The notes under the pieces were generated by a model, which saw nothing but the letters and a program-made list of their open reading frames with translations, had not been told where the DNA came from and searched no databases. The position numbers and the translations under genes are program-made. This document shows, piece by piece, positions 1 through 10,040 of a DNA stretch of 64,000 nucleotides (positions are counted from its first letter, which is position 1; each line of letters starts with the position of its first letter). Source of the stretch: Trichodelitschia bisporula (Eukaryota > Ascomycota > Dothideomycetes > Phaeotrichales > Phaeotrichaceae); the NCBI GenBank assembly GCA_010356995.1, contig ML996710.1, positions 154,455 through 218,454 of the forward strand, in the 5' to 3' direction.

Positions 1-331
1 GGCTTCAGCCTCAGGTCAGTAAGGCTACCGTAAACTCAGCGCAAGGCTGCTCACAAACAAGGCAACCTCGTTCGCTGCCTGTGGCGTACGCCCCGCCCAC
101 GTCGATGGGTGGGATGAGAAAGTGGCGCGATCGGGATCGGGCCTCGAGGAGGGCGGGGCAGGCCGCTCATTCAAGCTCGAAGCGCGCGGTTTAAACGGCT
201 ACCAGGGGCGGGATGACGAACCCGGGGCGTGGAGGGGTGAGGAGGGGCAGGATTGGAGCACGGCGGGGGGAAGCGTTAGGGCAAGCAGGGTGTAGAACGG
301 TTGATGAAGAACGCATGTGCAAGTAGGCCGC

Positions 332-397
332 GATGCTGGCCACTGGGACGGTGGATGCTGGCCACTAGGACGGTCGATGCTGGCCACTAGAACGGTC
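332..397. repeat. 22-bp minisatellite, three units
   Basis: Three consecutive near-identical 22-bp units of the form GATGCTGGCCACTagGACGG lie head to tail. Degenerate pieces of the same unit recur at about 425-475. The flanking phrase GCATGTGCAAGT also occurs twice (about 313 and 411), so a larger segment may have been duplicated. Confidence 0.8.
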
Positions 398-1655
398 GAG
401 GAAGACCAAGCATGTGCAAGTCCTCGCCACTAGAACTAGTCCGCGATGCTGGCCCGCGATGTTGGCCACTCGCTCGCGATGTGCCCATGGGTAGGTACCA
501 GTACCCCAGCGTTTTCCGTATCAGGCAAATGCAGCGCGCGCGCCGCGCGACGGGGGTACCGGTACCGTAGTACGGTATAGGGAACCGGGCGGGCGGTCGA
601 GGCTAGCGGACAGCGGCCAGCAAGAAGCGGGGGCATTTCCGCAGGATTGGTGGATAGACACGATGAAGTTGGCAGCGGGGACCCTTCCGGTGCAGAGATT
701 GGTGGACCGATCGCTGCAGAGCGAATTAATGTAGTGCTGTTATCGTCAAGAGCGGGACGTTGGTGAGTTGCCGAAATCGAGGCGGGCTGAACTGCGACGC
801 GGGAAGAGGTCTCATGGGCGGGATACGGTACTCGGGTCCTCGCCCGCGCGCCCGCGCCCTCGATGTACCAAATTTATGCGTAATCAGGCTATCAGCGATA
901 GGCGGCGGTACGTACCGTAGGGCACCCCCTCAGCCAGCCCGCGCGGTACGTAACGCCCCCACTCAGCTTACAGACGGGCCCGACCCCGCATCTAGCGGCC
1001 CCACCCCCGACTCCGCCAGGCCCCACCCCCGCACCCGCATGCGCCACTTCCGCGAACCCTGTTCGGTGCCGGAAGCGCACGCGCCGCGGTTCGTGAGGCG
1101 GTGTGGAGCGGCGGACCGAGGGCCGATTGAAGGGACGTACCGTGGCGGGGAAGGGACCTGCCGTGAGCGGGAAGGATTGCGTTCAAATCGAGGTGGGTAA
1201 GGGGATCGGTCGGGGATATCTCGGACTTGGCGGCGGGGCGCGAGGCTGGAGGGTGTGAGCCGGTCAGGCTGAACTTGAAGAGTGTGTGCAATTGAGGTGT
1301 GTTGCGATGGCTTGGTGCTGCGAGGTGGACGCAGACCCGGATTCAGCACAAGCTGCAGGCATCGCGGCTGCGTCGCGGGTGTGCCTGTTACCAAATGGGG
1401 GCGGGTGAAGGCCGCTTTGGTGGGTGCGGCTAATCCCTACCGGATGGAGGCGTTCAAGCGCCGGATTAAGTTTGTGGATCGGCGGCTGGTTTGGGTATGA
1501 TCGGGGCGATCCCGGCGCCGGTGAGACGACGGCGATGTGGTGAGATGGCTGGGAATGGGTTGGATGATCTGATGCTGAGGTGATCTGACTGCCGGTTGGT
1601 GCTGGTGGTGAACATAGACTGTACTTGCTGCATCTACGTCCCGCTGGGGAGAACG

Positions 1656-1865
1656 AGGCAAGCGGTCTCTCTGCGGTGTAGAAACCTGGTAAGGGCAAGG
1701 CAAACGGTCCCAATGCGGTGCAGACAGCTGGTGGGAAAAAAGCAAGCGGGCTTACTGAGGTGCAGACAGCCGATGAGAACAAGGCAAGCGGCCTCGCTGC
1801 GGTGCAGAAAGTTGGTGAGAACAGGGCAAGCGGCCTCACCACGGTACGGAGAGCAGCTGACGATG
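1656..1865. repeat. 42-bp minisatellite, five units
   Basis: Five tandem 42-bp units begin at 1656, 1698, 1740, 1782 and 1824, each built around AGGCAAGCGG...TGCGGTGCAGA. As 42 is a multiple of three, the frames that stay open encode 14-residue repeats (for example KASGLAAVQKVGEN). That openness follows from the repeat and is not evidence of a gene. I see no start context, homology or introns that would make it coding. Confidence 0.8.
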
Positions 1866-3539
1866 TAAATCATAGATGTGGGATGGAGACGATAATGCAA
1901 ATCATGACCTTGAGATGGATGAGGACGGAAATGCAAATCACCTTGCTGCTTCGATGCGCCCAATTCGGCTTTGGTCCGGCCCTTCACAGACATGGACAAG
2001 GAAACCTGCAAAGGCGATTATGCGCGGTATGTCCTAATGGACCAGAGAAGCAATTGCTTACGGATGTAGGCTTCCCGGTTGCGTGGGTATTGTATGCTTG
2101 CGATATGCGAATGTCTACTGGACATGGAAGGCTCTTTCTTGCGCGAAGAGCGTCGGGCATGGATGCTATGGATCGCCGATATGGATACTGCTCACTGTCT
2201 TCAAAGACGATAGGTCGGAACAAGGAACTGTAGAAACTGTTGATGATCAACCCTCGGCCGCAGCGATGACTGGAAGTCAACTCGCCCATTGTTGGGGCCG
2301 CCCTCCATTCGCATATCGTCTATTCGCCGCCTGTTACCACGCCTTCGGCATCGCCATTTCCGCACCGTAGCCACAAAAACTCAAAGCTCTCCCTGGAACC
2401 CTTCAAAGTCCGGAATATGTGGAAGTGGCCGACTCCCAGTTGGTCGTCGAGGAGGAGCTGGCTGGTCACAGTTGCCCGAGTCAGTTCCCATCCGTTCGCT
2501 GTGAGCAACCGCTTACCTCGACAAGTCTGCCTGGTTGGTCCGTCCAGAGAAGCGCTTTAATACATGAGAAGTTTCCTTGCGTTTGATATCACGACATCGT
2601 CCCTTTCTCTCAGGTCGTCCGAAGATTATTGCGTCGAAGGAGAAGAGAGGAGAGGGAGGAGAGGTGAACATCGAGTTCCCCAACCTCCCCAGGTTCGTGC
2701 CCTAAGTTAAGCACACCGGTAGCGACCCAGAATTAGATAGGAGCTGACCCTATACCTGGTAGGGATACTGGAGGGTTCCAGACTTTCTCCCGTGATAATC
2801 AAGCCTCGTCCGAGGCGACGACTTGAAACTGAGATGCCACTACCCGGGCCGGGCTTCGTCGGCATGCCGTGCATTTGCCGTCCACCTCTATTGTTCATGG
2901 AAGTTTAGTTCCCGACCAGGCATACGGGAAGTTAATCTCACCTTTGGGATTCTTTATGAGCCGGAGTATGTGGAATGGAATATGGCTGGCTCGAAGTTGG
3001 CCGTCGTTTAAAGGCTGGCTGCTTATATTGGCTCCAGTCTACCACTTCAGCAATTTAATTCCTATGCTTATACTGCGAGCAGCCACCTATCATTCAGGTC
3101 TCGTTAGTCTCAGTTCCTCCACGAGAGAACTTGACCTTGTGATTGACAGTGCAAAGGACGCAGTGTGTCTAGCTCGGTCCGCACCCTGCGAGAAGTGAGC
3201 CAAAATTGCAGTATCAGCGTGGGATGCTTCCTCGGCAGCGCTTCGCCTTATGAGACTCTATCAAAAAATGTGAGGCAATTAGAGTTTGTGGAAGGGAACC
3301 TTTTGCACTTCAAACCTCGACCAAGTTTCATCTGTTCAAGCTATCACTGCTGGTCGTCGTCTGGACGATGCCGAGATTTCAAGTGACCATTCCAGAATAC
3401 CACCACCACACCTTCCTAATCTGCGAGACATTAAAGGTCTCGGACTAATCGAGTGGTGCCAAGGCATCGCGGAGCGGATTGCACAGTGATGCTGTAGCAA
3501 GAATGTACCATCTGGCACAACCAAACCACCCAAATAAGC

Positions 3540-3710
3540 AGCGCAGCTCGATATTATCTTCCTCTCAAATCTCTCGTCTCTAACCTATCTCCAACCTCTC
3601 GTTTTGAGCCTCTCGCGAACCTCTCAAATATCTCGTCTCCAAACTCTCTCTAACCTCTCGTTTCGAAGTCCTCCAAAATCTCTCTGTTCGAAGTTACCTA
3701 GTTGCTCGTC
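3540..3710 (+). promoter_or_regulatory. Pyrimidine-rich leader before the gag-like frame
   Basis: About 150 bases of CT-rich sequence with repeated CTCTCGTCTC / AACCTCTCGTTT phrases precede the ATG at 3711. Such tracts are common upstream of fungal starts. Its internal repetition suggests a small local duplication. Promoter activity is inferred. Confidence 0.35.
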
Positions 3711-4634
3711 ATGGCCGCCAACGGGCCATCCGAGTCCCTGGAGTCATGGCTCGAAGCCAACAGATGGCTCGTAGCGAAATCTAGCGATTTTTTGCCCACG
3801 CTTACTTTTCACCTTCATCTCCGCCGGGAATCGGATTCACCTGGAATGTTCAAGCATCTCACCGAATGGAAAAAATGGCGCCGGGGCATGCACGAGTACC
3901 TGGTTTCTGCCAACCTTATAGGCCTCCTCGGTCGCGAAAGCACGATGCCGGAGCAACAGGCCAGGAAAACACACCAGGGGTACCAAGATCGGGTCTACAA
4001 CTGGAGCCTGAAGCAATGTCTTGCCAAGCACGCCATCATGCTCTCCTTTAACAAAACCGGTTGTTCCTACATTAGCTACTGCAAAACTGTAGCTGACATG
4101 CTTAATTCCTTTCAACAATTCTACACCCATTCCCGATTCCGGTTATACCTGGAGATTTGGAAGGCGTGGTGCAACCACAGTTTGGAGGAATGTGGTTCAA
4201 TGGAGCAGTATGCCCGGCAGTTTCTGGATCTTCTCAAAGAGATGGAGTCAACGCCATCGAGACTGGGACTTAGTGGAAAACTTTCCGACGATTGTATCAA
4301 AATCCCTAATCGGGACGCTGTCGACGTCTTTCTCCAAGGGCTGGGAGAAAAATACAACTACTTTCGTACATGCCACACCAACAAGCCGCTTCTCGCATGG
4401 GATCAACTCATTGAAGCCGCACTGGTCGAGGTGCGGCGTCTCAACACGGATCCAGGGTCTACACCTCCTCCTCACCGTAGTTATGAGATCCCGAAATTTG
4501 CGGGCACGTCGGGGAATTTTGGCAGTTGGTGGACGGAATATTATCCTTCGGAGACAGCCATGGACACCTACTCGTACGATCGGATCTTGAAGCAAGCTCT
4601 CGATGACACTCCTGAGTACGACTACCAGCCATAG
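3711..4634 (+). mobile_element. Copia-like gag fossil, single reading frame
   Basis: This is an uninterrupted single-exon frame of about 307 residues starting at ATG 3711 (context gtcATGG). Residues about 90-230 resemble the Gag/UBN2-type region of Ty1/copia LTR retroelements: a helical segment with YxxxKTVADML, a WKAWCNHSLEEC-like stretch, MEQYARQFLDLLKEM, then a D-V-FLQGLGEKYNYF motif matching the family's 'LLxGLPxxYxxF'. No protease, integrase, reverse transcriptase or flanking LTR is recognised nearby, so only the gag part of an element survives. The frame itself looks whole; the element is not. It could be an old solo remnant or a host-retained gag-like gene. The family call is moderately sure; present use is unknown. 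Confidence 0.55.
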
Positions 4635-4677
4635 AATAAACGCCGAGTATACTGGTAACTTGATGGCTATCTGCTCC

Positions 4678-4914
4678 TTTCTCCAAGGCCTCGGTGAGAA
4701 TACAGGCATTTTTCCAACATGCACTTATGCATCCCGGTTCTCCCCTTGCCGGACGTCATTGTAGCAGCACTGGAGGAAGAGAAACGTCTTGAAATGTACC
4801 CTGGGACTTTACCGCCGCCCCGCCTCCGTTATGAGATTCCCCAATGGTGGAGGCGCCGGGGAAGCTTAGTAGTTGGTGGACGGAGCTTGCTCTTCCGGAG
4901 GATCATATGGACAC
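4678..4914 (+). mobile_element. Diverged partial copy of the gag-like fossil
   Basis: This segment matches the 3' part of the gag-like frame (about 4329-4568) in the same order: the TTTCTCCAAGG start, GACGTCATTG/GCCGCACTGG, CCGTTATGAGATTCCC, AGTTGGTGGACGGA and ATGGACACC. It is clearly diverged and broken, so it is an older tandem or separately inserted fragment of the same family. It encodes nothing intact. Confidence 0.65.
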
Positions 4915-4959
4915 CAAAAATCGGAACTCGAAGCATGCTCGCGAAGAAAGTGAAGAAGA

Positions 4960-6379
4960 TCACGGTCATACTGCGAAGAGAACCCGATACTCTTGGGTTT
5001 GCGTGGAATTCTGACTGGAAAAGCGCGGTTCATTAGAAAATGTGTCGATAGAGCGGGGGCTTACCACGGGTGTAAAATCCTATGTGCTTGAAGGGGGAGG
5101 CTTTGAACGACTGGTTATTTATGTAGATTAGTACCAAGGGCTCGCAGAACAAGAGTATGTGTACGATAGAAAATGAGCTTGAGCTGCAGAGGAGGTTGTC
5201 GTGGTTGTCCACGAGTGCACGTGATACCGGTATGAAGCTCGGCCGTCGACGTCACACATCGACATTCACGAAGCCTTCAACCCCCAACCGTCATGCTCGT
5301 TCTGCTTCCTAAAAGCTCCCATGCTCCCTAAATATCTCTTGGAAAGTTGCACGCCTCCGGTTGCTTTGACTGCCGCTACAGCTAAAGACGGCGTGCATTA
5401 CTAGGTATGAACGGCCTTGGAACCTTGAAACCCACTACTTTGCTAGTATGTCTAGTACTCGTATATGCTGACGCAAAAGACATGAAAGAGGTTCTTATCG
5501 GATATCAGAAGCCGCTCCGCCTTGCACAGCTCCGGCAGCCGCCGCTCATACTACGAAGCTTTCACTTCCGCATTGCTTCCACAAACGGCGGCCAATACCG
5601 GACCTCTCAAACCTCGAAGCTGCCTTCTCATCATGTTGGTTGGCAGCCGGAATGGCGGCGGGTGTCTCCACACTTGCTCTCCTCCGCCCGAGTCAAGGCA
5701 GCGGCGATGACCTTCCAGGGCTCTTGATATGTGGACTTGACTTCCCTTCGCTGATATCTATAAATCGCATCTTTAGCACGGTATCCTCACCACTTGAGCA
5801 ATTTTGCGACTTTGGGTGACCTTGAGTCTTTCGTTATATCTTTTTCCAGCATATCTCACCCCGATTTGCTGGAGTCTTGATGAGCTCCGGGAGTACAGCT
5901 ATTATTTGCATCAGGCGCTTCCGGTGGTTTTTTCCTCATTCTCGGCATATCTAGGCTTTCAACATCTTTCGCATACGGTAGGTTAAAGTTCAAATTCTGT
6001 ATTCATTGAGTGGAACTGACAAAGGACTGACTGATGGTGTAGGGTTGCGTCTTTTGCTGGCCGCGCTCAGTAGGCCTTGCTGCCGAGCTCTCGTTGTGAT
6101 ATATCGGCGGAACAGCTTCCCTCCTGTGTCGACTTTCTGACCGGGCTCTAACCGGTCTCTCACATATACGGGTACCGGAGCAATTCCTCGCTCCTCACCG
6201 TTTAGTTGTTGCTCGCCGCCTCCATCAGTTAATCACTACCCCCCGAGCACGCGCCTCCGCCGGTAAACACAACAGTCCCCCAATCGTGTCCACCACTGCC
6301 TTCAAAAAGCATCCGACTTCAAACCTCCACCCCAAAACACCACTTTTTCTCCACAACGAACGACACTCCATCTTTTTAC
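4960..6379. other. Intergenic, no supported gene
   Basis: A 106-codon frame at 5407-5727 begins with a hydrophobic, signal-like stretch (TTLLVCLVLVYADA) but has no recognised domain or splice pattern. A 60-codon frame at 5804-5986 is followed by a plausible intron (GTAGGT...TGACTGATGGTGTAG, about 5980-6043) and could be an untranslated leader exon of the downstream gene. Neither is strong enough to call. Confidence 0.3.
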
Positions 6380-8365
6380 ATGAACATGCCGACATCCACC
6401 CCCCTCAACGAAACCGCCTCTTCGTCCCCCAGCTCGCTGGATCCGGCTGAAGAGGAAGCCCTTCTCTGCGGCGCCATAGACGACCTTTTCCTGGAACCTT
6501 CTACGGACAATCAGCTCGCCGCCGCAATGGAGAACATGACCATTCGTCCTCCGACTCCTGACCTTTCCTGGCCGACTCCGACGCGCCCAGAAACAGAGCA
6601 ATTGCGTGGCGAGTTCCTGATCATCCGCGCGCACAACGGCGAGTATCCGACGGGTCCTCTGCATCCGCGCTCTGCCTCGGTCAAGATCTTCATCGACCGC
6701 TTGCTCAATCAGCGCGTGGTCAATGTCACGGCGCCGGCCGGGGCTGGCAAGACGACCCTGGCTCAGGCAGTCGCTCTGGAGCTGAGCGAGCGCGGATACA
6801 CTGTGGTGTATGTCGATGAGCCGAAGAATGATCGTGTTGCCTTTGCTACGATCTGGGGACTGGTGACTCGGCGCCGGGGCCTCACGCAGCAAGCAGAGCA
6901 GAATCAGGTCGCGCTTCAGGAGCTGTCGGAGCGCTGCAAGAAGACCGTCATTCTGATCGATGATGCGCATAAGCGTTTCGGCTCCAACGGTACTATCAAC
7001 AAGATGGAACCTTTTGAGCAGCACAAGGATTTCCCGATCAACGTGGCCTTTTTCGCCGACCATCCGAACTTCGAACACCGGTTCTGGGCGCTTAAGGAGA
7101 GTCAGAATGTTAGGGAGGTTGGACTTCATCCTGAGTTCACCCTCATTCCTGACATCACGGTCATCTGCAACCCCCTCCTTCGCCATGTCGGTGCCTATCT
7201 GAGTGCCTCGGAGCGGTACGAGCTGCTCAGTGCCGTTTTCCGGCAACACATCTCGGTAGAGAACCTCAAAATCCTCGACAGCTTTGTAGGATATCTGGCC
7301 GGTGGGCATGCTACGGCTGTGCAGTCCATTCTGCAATATCTCCACAGGGCAAGCACGTCCCGTTCTTCTCGTACTTCAGAACTAACTTCACAGGCCCACT
7401 TCAGCTCAGCTCCGGTTGATCCCCTTGAGGAATGGGATGAAGAAGTTTCGCTCGAGTTCATCCTGAACAATCTCACAGACGACACGACCCTCTTCCACGG
7501 CCTATTCAGGACCCCCATCCAGCGAACTTTCCCACCCATCCAATCCCTCCCAATCAACGTGCGCGACCTCCTCCGCACAGTCCTCATGCGCGGCTGGGCA
7601 GAAGTCAACCTCCTCCCCAGCCCCGAGCAAAAAATCGCGCTACGCACCTGCCTCGAGCACGGATACCTACACTTAGAATCCCTAGGCCGGAACCACGGGA
7701 CTGCCGTCTTCATCCCAACCCCGCTGCACGCCCGCTACCTGCAGTACGGCTTCGCAAGCTACATGCCGCTGAACAGCATCCCAACGTCTGACCTACGCAA
7801 CGTGGTCACCGCGGGGTTGCAAGCGCTCAAGCGGGAGGAGCTCGTCGTGCACCGCAGCGGCGGCACGACGAGCCTGCATATGGGTATCCAGCCGTGCTGC
7901 CGCATGTACCGCGATATCTTCGTCGAGGCGCTGACGCTCGCCTGGGGCCCGTGCGATGCCATCCAGCGCGCGTGGGGTAACGAGGTCGAGACGTTCGAGG
8001 ACTGGCAGGCGGCGCCGGATATCTACATCGCGCACGCCAAGTTCGCGATTGAAGTTGTGTGGGCCGCGCGGTGTGCGGACGACGCGTGGCGGCGGTTTCA
8101 GCCTGGGGGGCGGTATGAGCGGTTCTTGAAGTGGAATGAGGTGTGTGAGTGGATGGTGCTTGGGTTCTGGGAGGAGGGGGGGGCGCTGCCGGAGGCTGAG
8201 AGTGGTGAGTGGTGCGCGCTGTGTGATGGGATGGGGCTAATGTGGGTAGTGGGCGATCCGAATCGCTTCTTGCATGTTGTCTTTGCGCCGCAGTTCGGCT
8301 CGTATACGCTGTACGATGGCAGCCTTCGCCCGCTATGCGTGCCGACGGAGATTCCCTGGATTTAG
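6380..8365 (+). CDS. Crinkler (CR)-type P-loop NTPase-nuclease
   Basis: This is a single-exon protein of 661 residues. A disordered acidic/Ser-rich head (about 1-70) is followed by a P-loop NTPase: Walker A APAGAGKTT at 118-126 and Walker B VILIDDAH at 190-197. The C-terminus (about 505-661) has the layout of the REase-like nuclease of fungal and oomycete Crinkler effectors: MYRDIFVEALTLAW, then PDIYIAHAKFAIEVVW (D547, E558), RRFQPGGRYERF, a hydrophobic strand and FLHVVFAPQF. NTPase-plus-nuclease fusions of this kind are known as CR proteins in fungi; some act on host or self DNA in the nucleus. No signal peptide is visible, so secretion by the classical route is unlikely. Two in-frame ATGs (6380, 6386) sit close together; the first is used here. 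The family call rests on motif order from memory. Confidence 0.7.
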   Translation: MNMPTSTPLNETASSSPSSLDPAEEEALLCGAIDDLFLEPSTDNQLAAAMENMTIRPPTPDLSWPTPTRPETEQLRGEFLIIRAHNGEYPTGPLHPRSASVKIFIDRLLNQRVVNVTAPAGAGKTTLAQAVALELSERGYTVVYVDEPKNDRVAFATIWGLVTRRRGLTQQAEQNQVALQELSERCKKTVILIDDAHKRFGSNGTINKMEPFEQHKDFPINVAFFADHPNFEHRFWALKESQNVREVGLHPEFTLIPDITVICNPLLRHVGAYLSASERYELLSAVFRQHISVENLKILDSFVGYLAGGHATAVQSILQYLHRASTSRSSRTSELTSQAHFSSAPVDPLEEWDEEVSLEFILNNLTDDTTLFHGLFRTPIQRTFPPIQSLPINVRDLLRTVLMRGWAEVNLLPSPEQKIALRTCLEHGYLHLESLGRNHGTAVFIPTPLHARYLQYGFASYMPLNSIPTSDLRNVVTAGLQALKREELVVHRSGGTTSLHMGIQPCCRMYRDIFVEALTLAWGPCDAIQRAWGNEVETFEDWQAAPDIYIAHAKFAIEVVWAARCADDAWRRFQPGGRYERFLKWNEVCEWMVLGFWEEGGALPEAESGEWCALCDGMGLMWVVGDPNRFLHVVFAPQFGSYTLYDGSLRPLCVPTEIPWI

Positions 8366-8602
8366 GGGGCGGTGGAAGGACCTGGTTTACTTGCCATGCG
8401 CCTCTTGGGGATCTGGCGTTCTTTTACTCGAGCTGGGTTCTGCTTCTACGCGGGATGCATGGATGCCGGGTGGTGAAGGGACGATGGGATCTTGATACGG
8501 TAGAGCGAAGGCAAGGAACTGGAGTTTAAATAGCGGTGATGAACGAATGATACCCCACTTTGAAACTTGATACCAGAACTGCATGTGTGTGAGGCTGCCG
8601 GC

Positions 8603-8694
8603 TATTCACGTGTAGCCCAAAGGAGTATTCACGGGTAACTGACCTGCGTGTTCACGGGTAACCAAAGGACATGTTCCCGGGTAACCAAAGTGCA
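8603..8694. repeat. 23-bp minisatellite, four units
   Basis: Four tandem 23-bp units with core TTCACGGGTAACCAAAGGA lie between the 3' ends of the convergent CR-type gene and the SURNod19-like gene. Units two and three are closest to each other; the outer two are more diverged. Confidence 0.8.
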
Positions 8695-8786
8695 TCAGGA
8701 ACAAAGCTTCTAAGAACAGGCAATGGAGATTTAGAGCACAACGAAAATGCTAACTGCTATAATCATACAATCCAATCCTCTTCCCC

Positions 8787-10040
8787 CTAAATCTTCCTCT
8801 CCAACCTCACAAACACCATCGCCACCCCCATAACATCACTATGCGCCCCCTTCAAATTCGTCGCGGGCCTCCACTTCTCAAAATCATACTTCGCACTCAA
8901 CACAAGCTGATCCCCCTTCTTCACCTCCCCAATAGCAATACACGGCGAGTAATGGCTGATGTGGCTCATCTCCGCTGCTCCCAGCGCGAGGGTCTCTTTA
9001 GTCGGCCTGTATGCCGGCGTGGTGTCGTAGTCAGCCTTAGACCCGCAAACCGGCTTCCCATTCGCCAAAATCTGCACTTCGACGCCCCCGTCGTGCATAT
9101 GCCCCACCGTATTAAGCAGCGTCCCGTCGACGGTACTCGTCCACGCATCCCCCGTAAGCGTGAATTGCGTCTTCCCAGCAGGCGGCGACACATCGCTCAT
9201 CAGCGCGCTGCACGGCGCAACATCCATCCATATCCCGCGTACATCCGCCCACCCCTCCGGCCGTCCCTCCACAAACTCCCACTCAATCGCAAACACAACC
9301 TTCACCTCCACATTAACCTCGTTCTTCAGCATAAGCTCCAGGTCAAACACATCCTTGGGCCCGAGATAAAACCCTGCTTTATCTGTCCCCCCCGCCCCGA
9401 AAAAAGTCTCGTTCCGATCATTATGCACAGCCAACATCCTCTCCATGCCATCCGGTATCCTCTTCGTCCCCCCGGGGCACCGGAGGTCGGATCGACCTGG
9501 CCCGCGCACCGCGCCGGTGAGGTGGTGCAGGTACGCGCCGGTGTTGTAATTCGCAGTTTTCCCGTCCGGCGACGTGAGGGAGACGGAGGCGTGTTTCAGC
9601 GTGCAGTCGGTGCAGGGGAGCGGGGCGGCGTGGTTGGATGCGTCGTAGAGGCCGCCTTCGTCCATCATGCCGCCCATGTCCATACTCATTCCTGGCATGG
9701 CGGGTTTGGTGAAGTTGAAGGGGGGCAAAGTGTAGGTGCCGTAGGTGACGCGGATGCGTTTGTGCGTCGGGCTGAAGAGGGGGGTGATGGATTCGAGTTT
9801 GGTTTGGGGGGCGGGAGGAGTTGCGCCGTGGGCTGGGGCAGCGCCGTGAGCGGGAGCGGGAGCAGCGCCATGAGCGGGCATGGCGCCGTGGCCGGGCATG
9901 GCGCCATGAGCTGGAGTTTGCGCTGGAGCCGGCGGAGCGGCGATTTTCGGCGGTGCAGCCGCGCTGCCACCGGTCGGGCCATGAGGAAACGCGAGGGCGG
10001 ATACGGCCCCGAGGGCGGAGAGGAAGACGAGCGACTTCAT
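8787..10040 (-). CDS. Secreted SURNod19-like, putative copper protein
   Basis: This is a 417-residue single-exon protein. Residues 1-17 form a signal peptide (MKSLVFLSALGAVSALA). Residues about 20-80 are a low-complexity linker with repeated AHGA/GHGAMP units, followed by a Met-rich patch (MPGMSMDMGGMM, 115-126). The rest resembles the SURNod19 family: GHMHDGG at 313-319, VCGSKADYDT, a SHISHYSPC segment and a closing GVAMVFVRLE strand. The paired His at 172-173 and HMH at 314-316 echo the copper-ligand pattern (HH, HxH) of peptidylglycine monooxygenase-like proteins. A copper-binding or oxidase role outside the cell is therefore plausible but inferred. Cys pairs (143/146, 188, 277, 332, 367) suit a secreted fold. 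Confidence 0.65.
   Translation of the reverse strand: MKSLVFLSALGAVSALAFPHGPTGGSAAAPPKIAAPPAPAQTPAHGAMPGHGAMPAHGAAPAPAHGAAPAHGATPPAPQTKLESITPLFSPTHKRIRVTYGTYTLPPFNFTKPAMPGMSMDMGGMMDEGGLYDASNHAAPLPCTDCTLKHASVSLTSPDGKTANYNTGAYLHHLTGAVRGPGRSDLRCPGGTKRIPDGMERMLAVHNDRNETFFGAGGTDKAGFYLGPKDVFDLELMLKNEVNVEVKVVFAIEWEFVEGRPEGWADVRGIWMDVAPCSALMSDVSPPAGKTQFTLTGDAWTSTVDGTLLNTVGHMHDGGVEVQILANGKPVCGSKADYDTTPAYRPTKETLALGAAEMSHISHYSPCIAIGEVKKGDQLVLSAKYDFEKWRPATNLKGAHSDVMGVAMVFVRLERKI

Larger units (their letters stand above)
1..3539. other. Gene-poor stretch, no recognisable gene
   Basis: Only short overlapping reading frames on both strands are visible, and none carries a family motif or a convincing exon-intron structure. 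The first 1.2 kb is GC-rich, with clusters of GGTACC/GTACGTACC-type sequence around 490-570 and 900-950. Two minisatellites (listed separately) are the only ordered structure I see. Confidence 0.5.
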
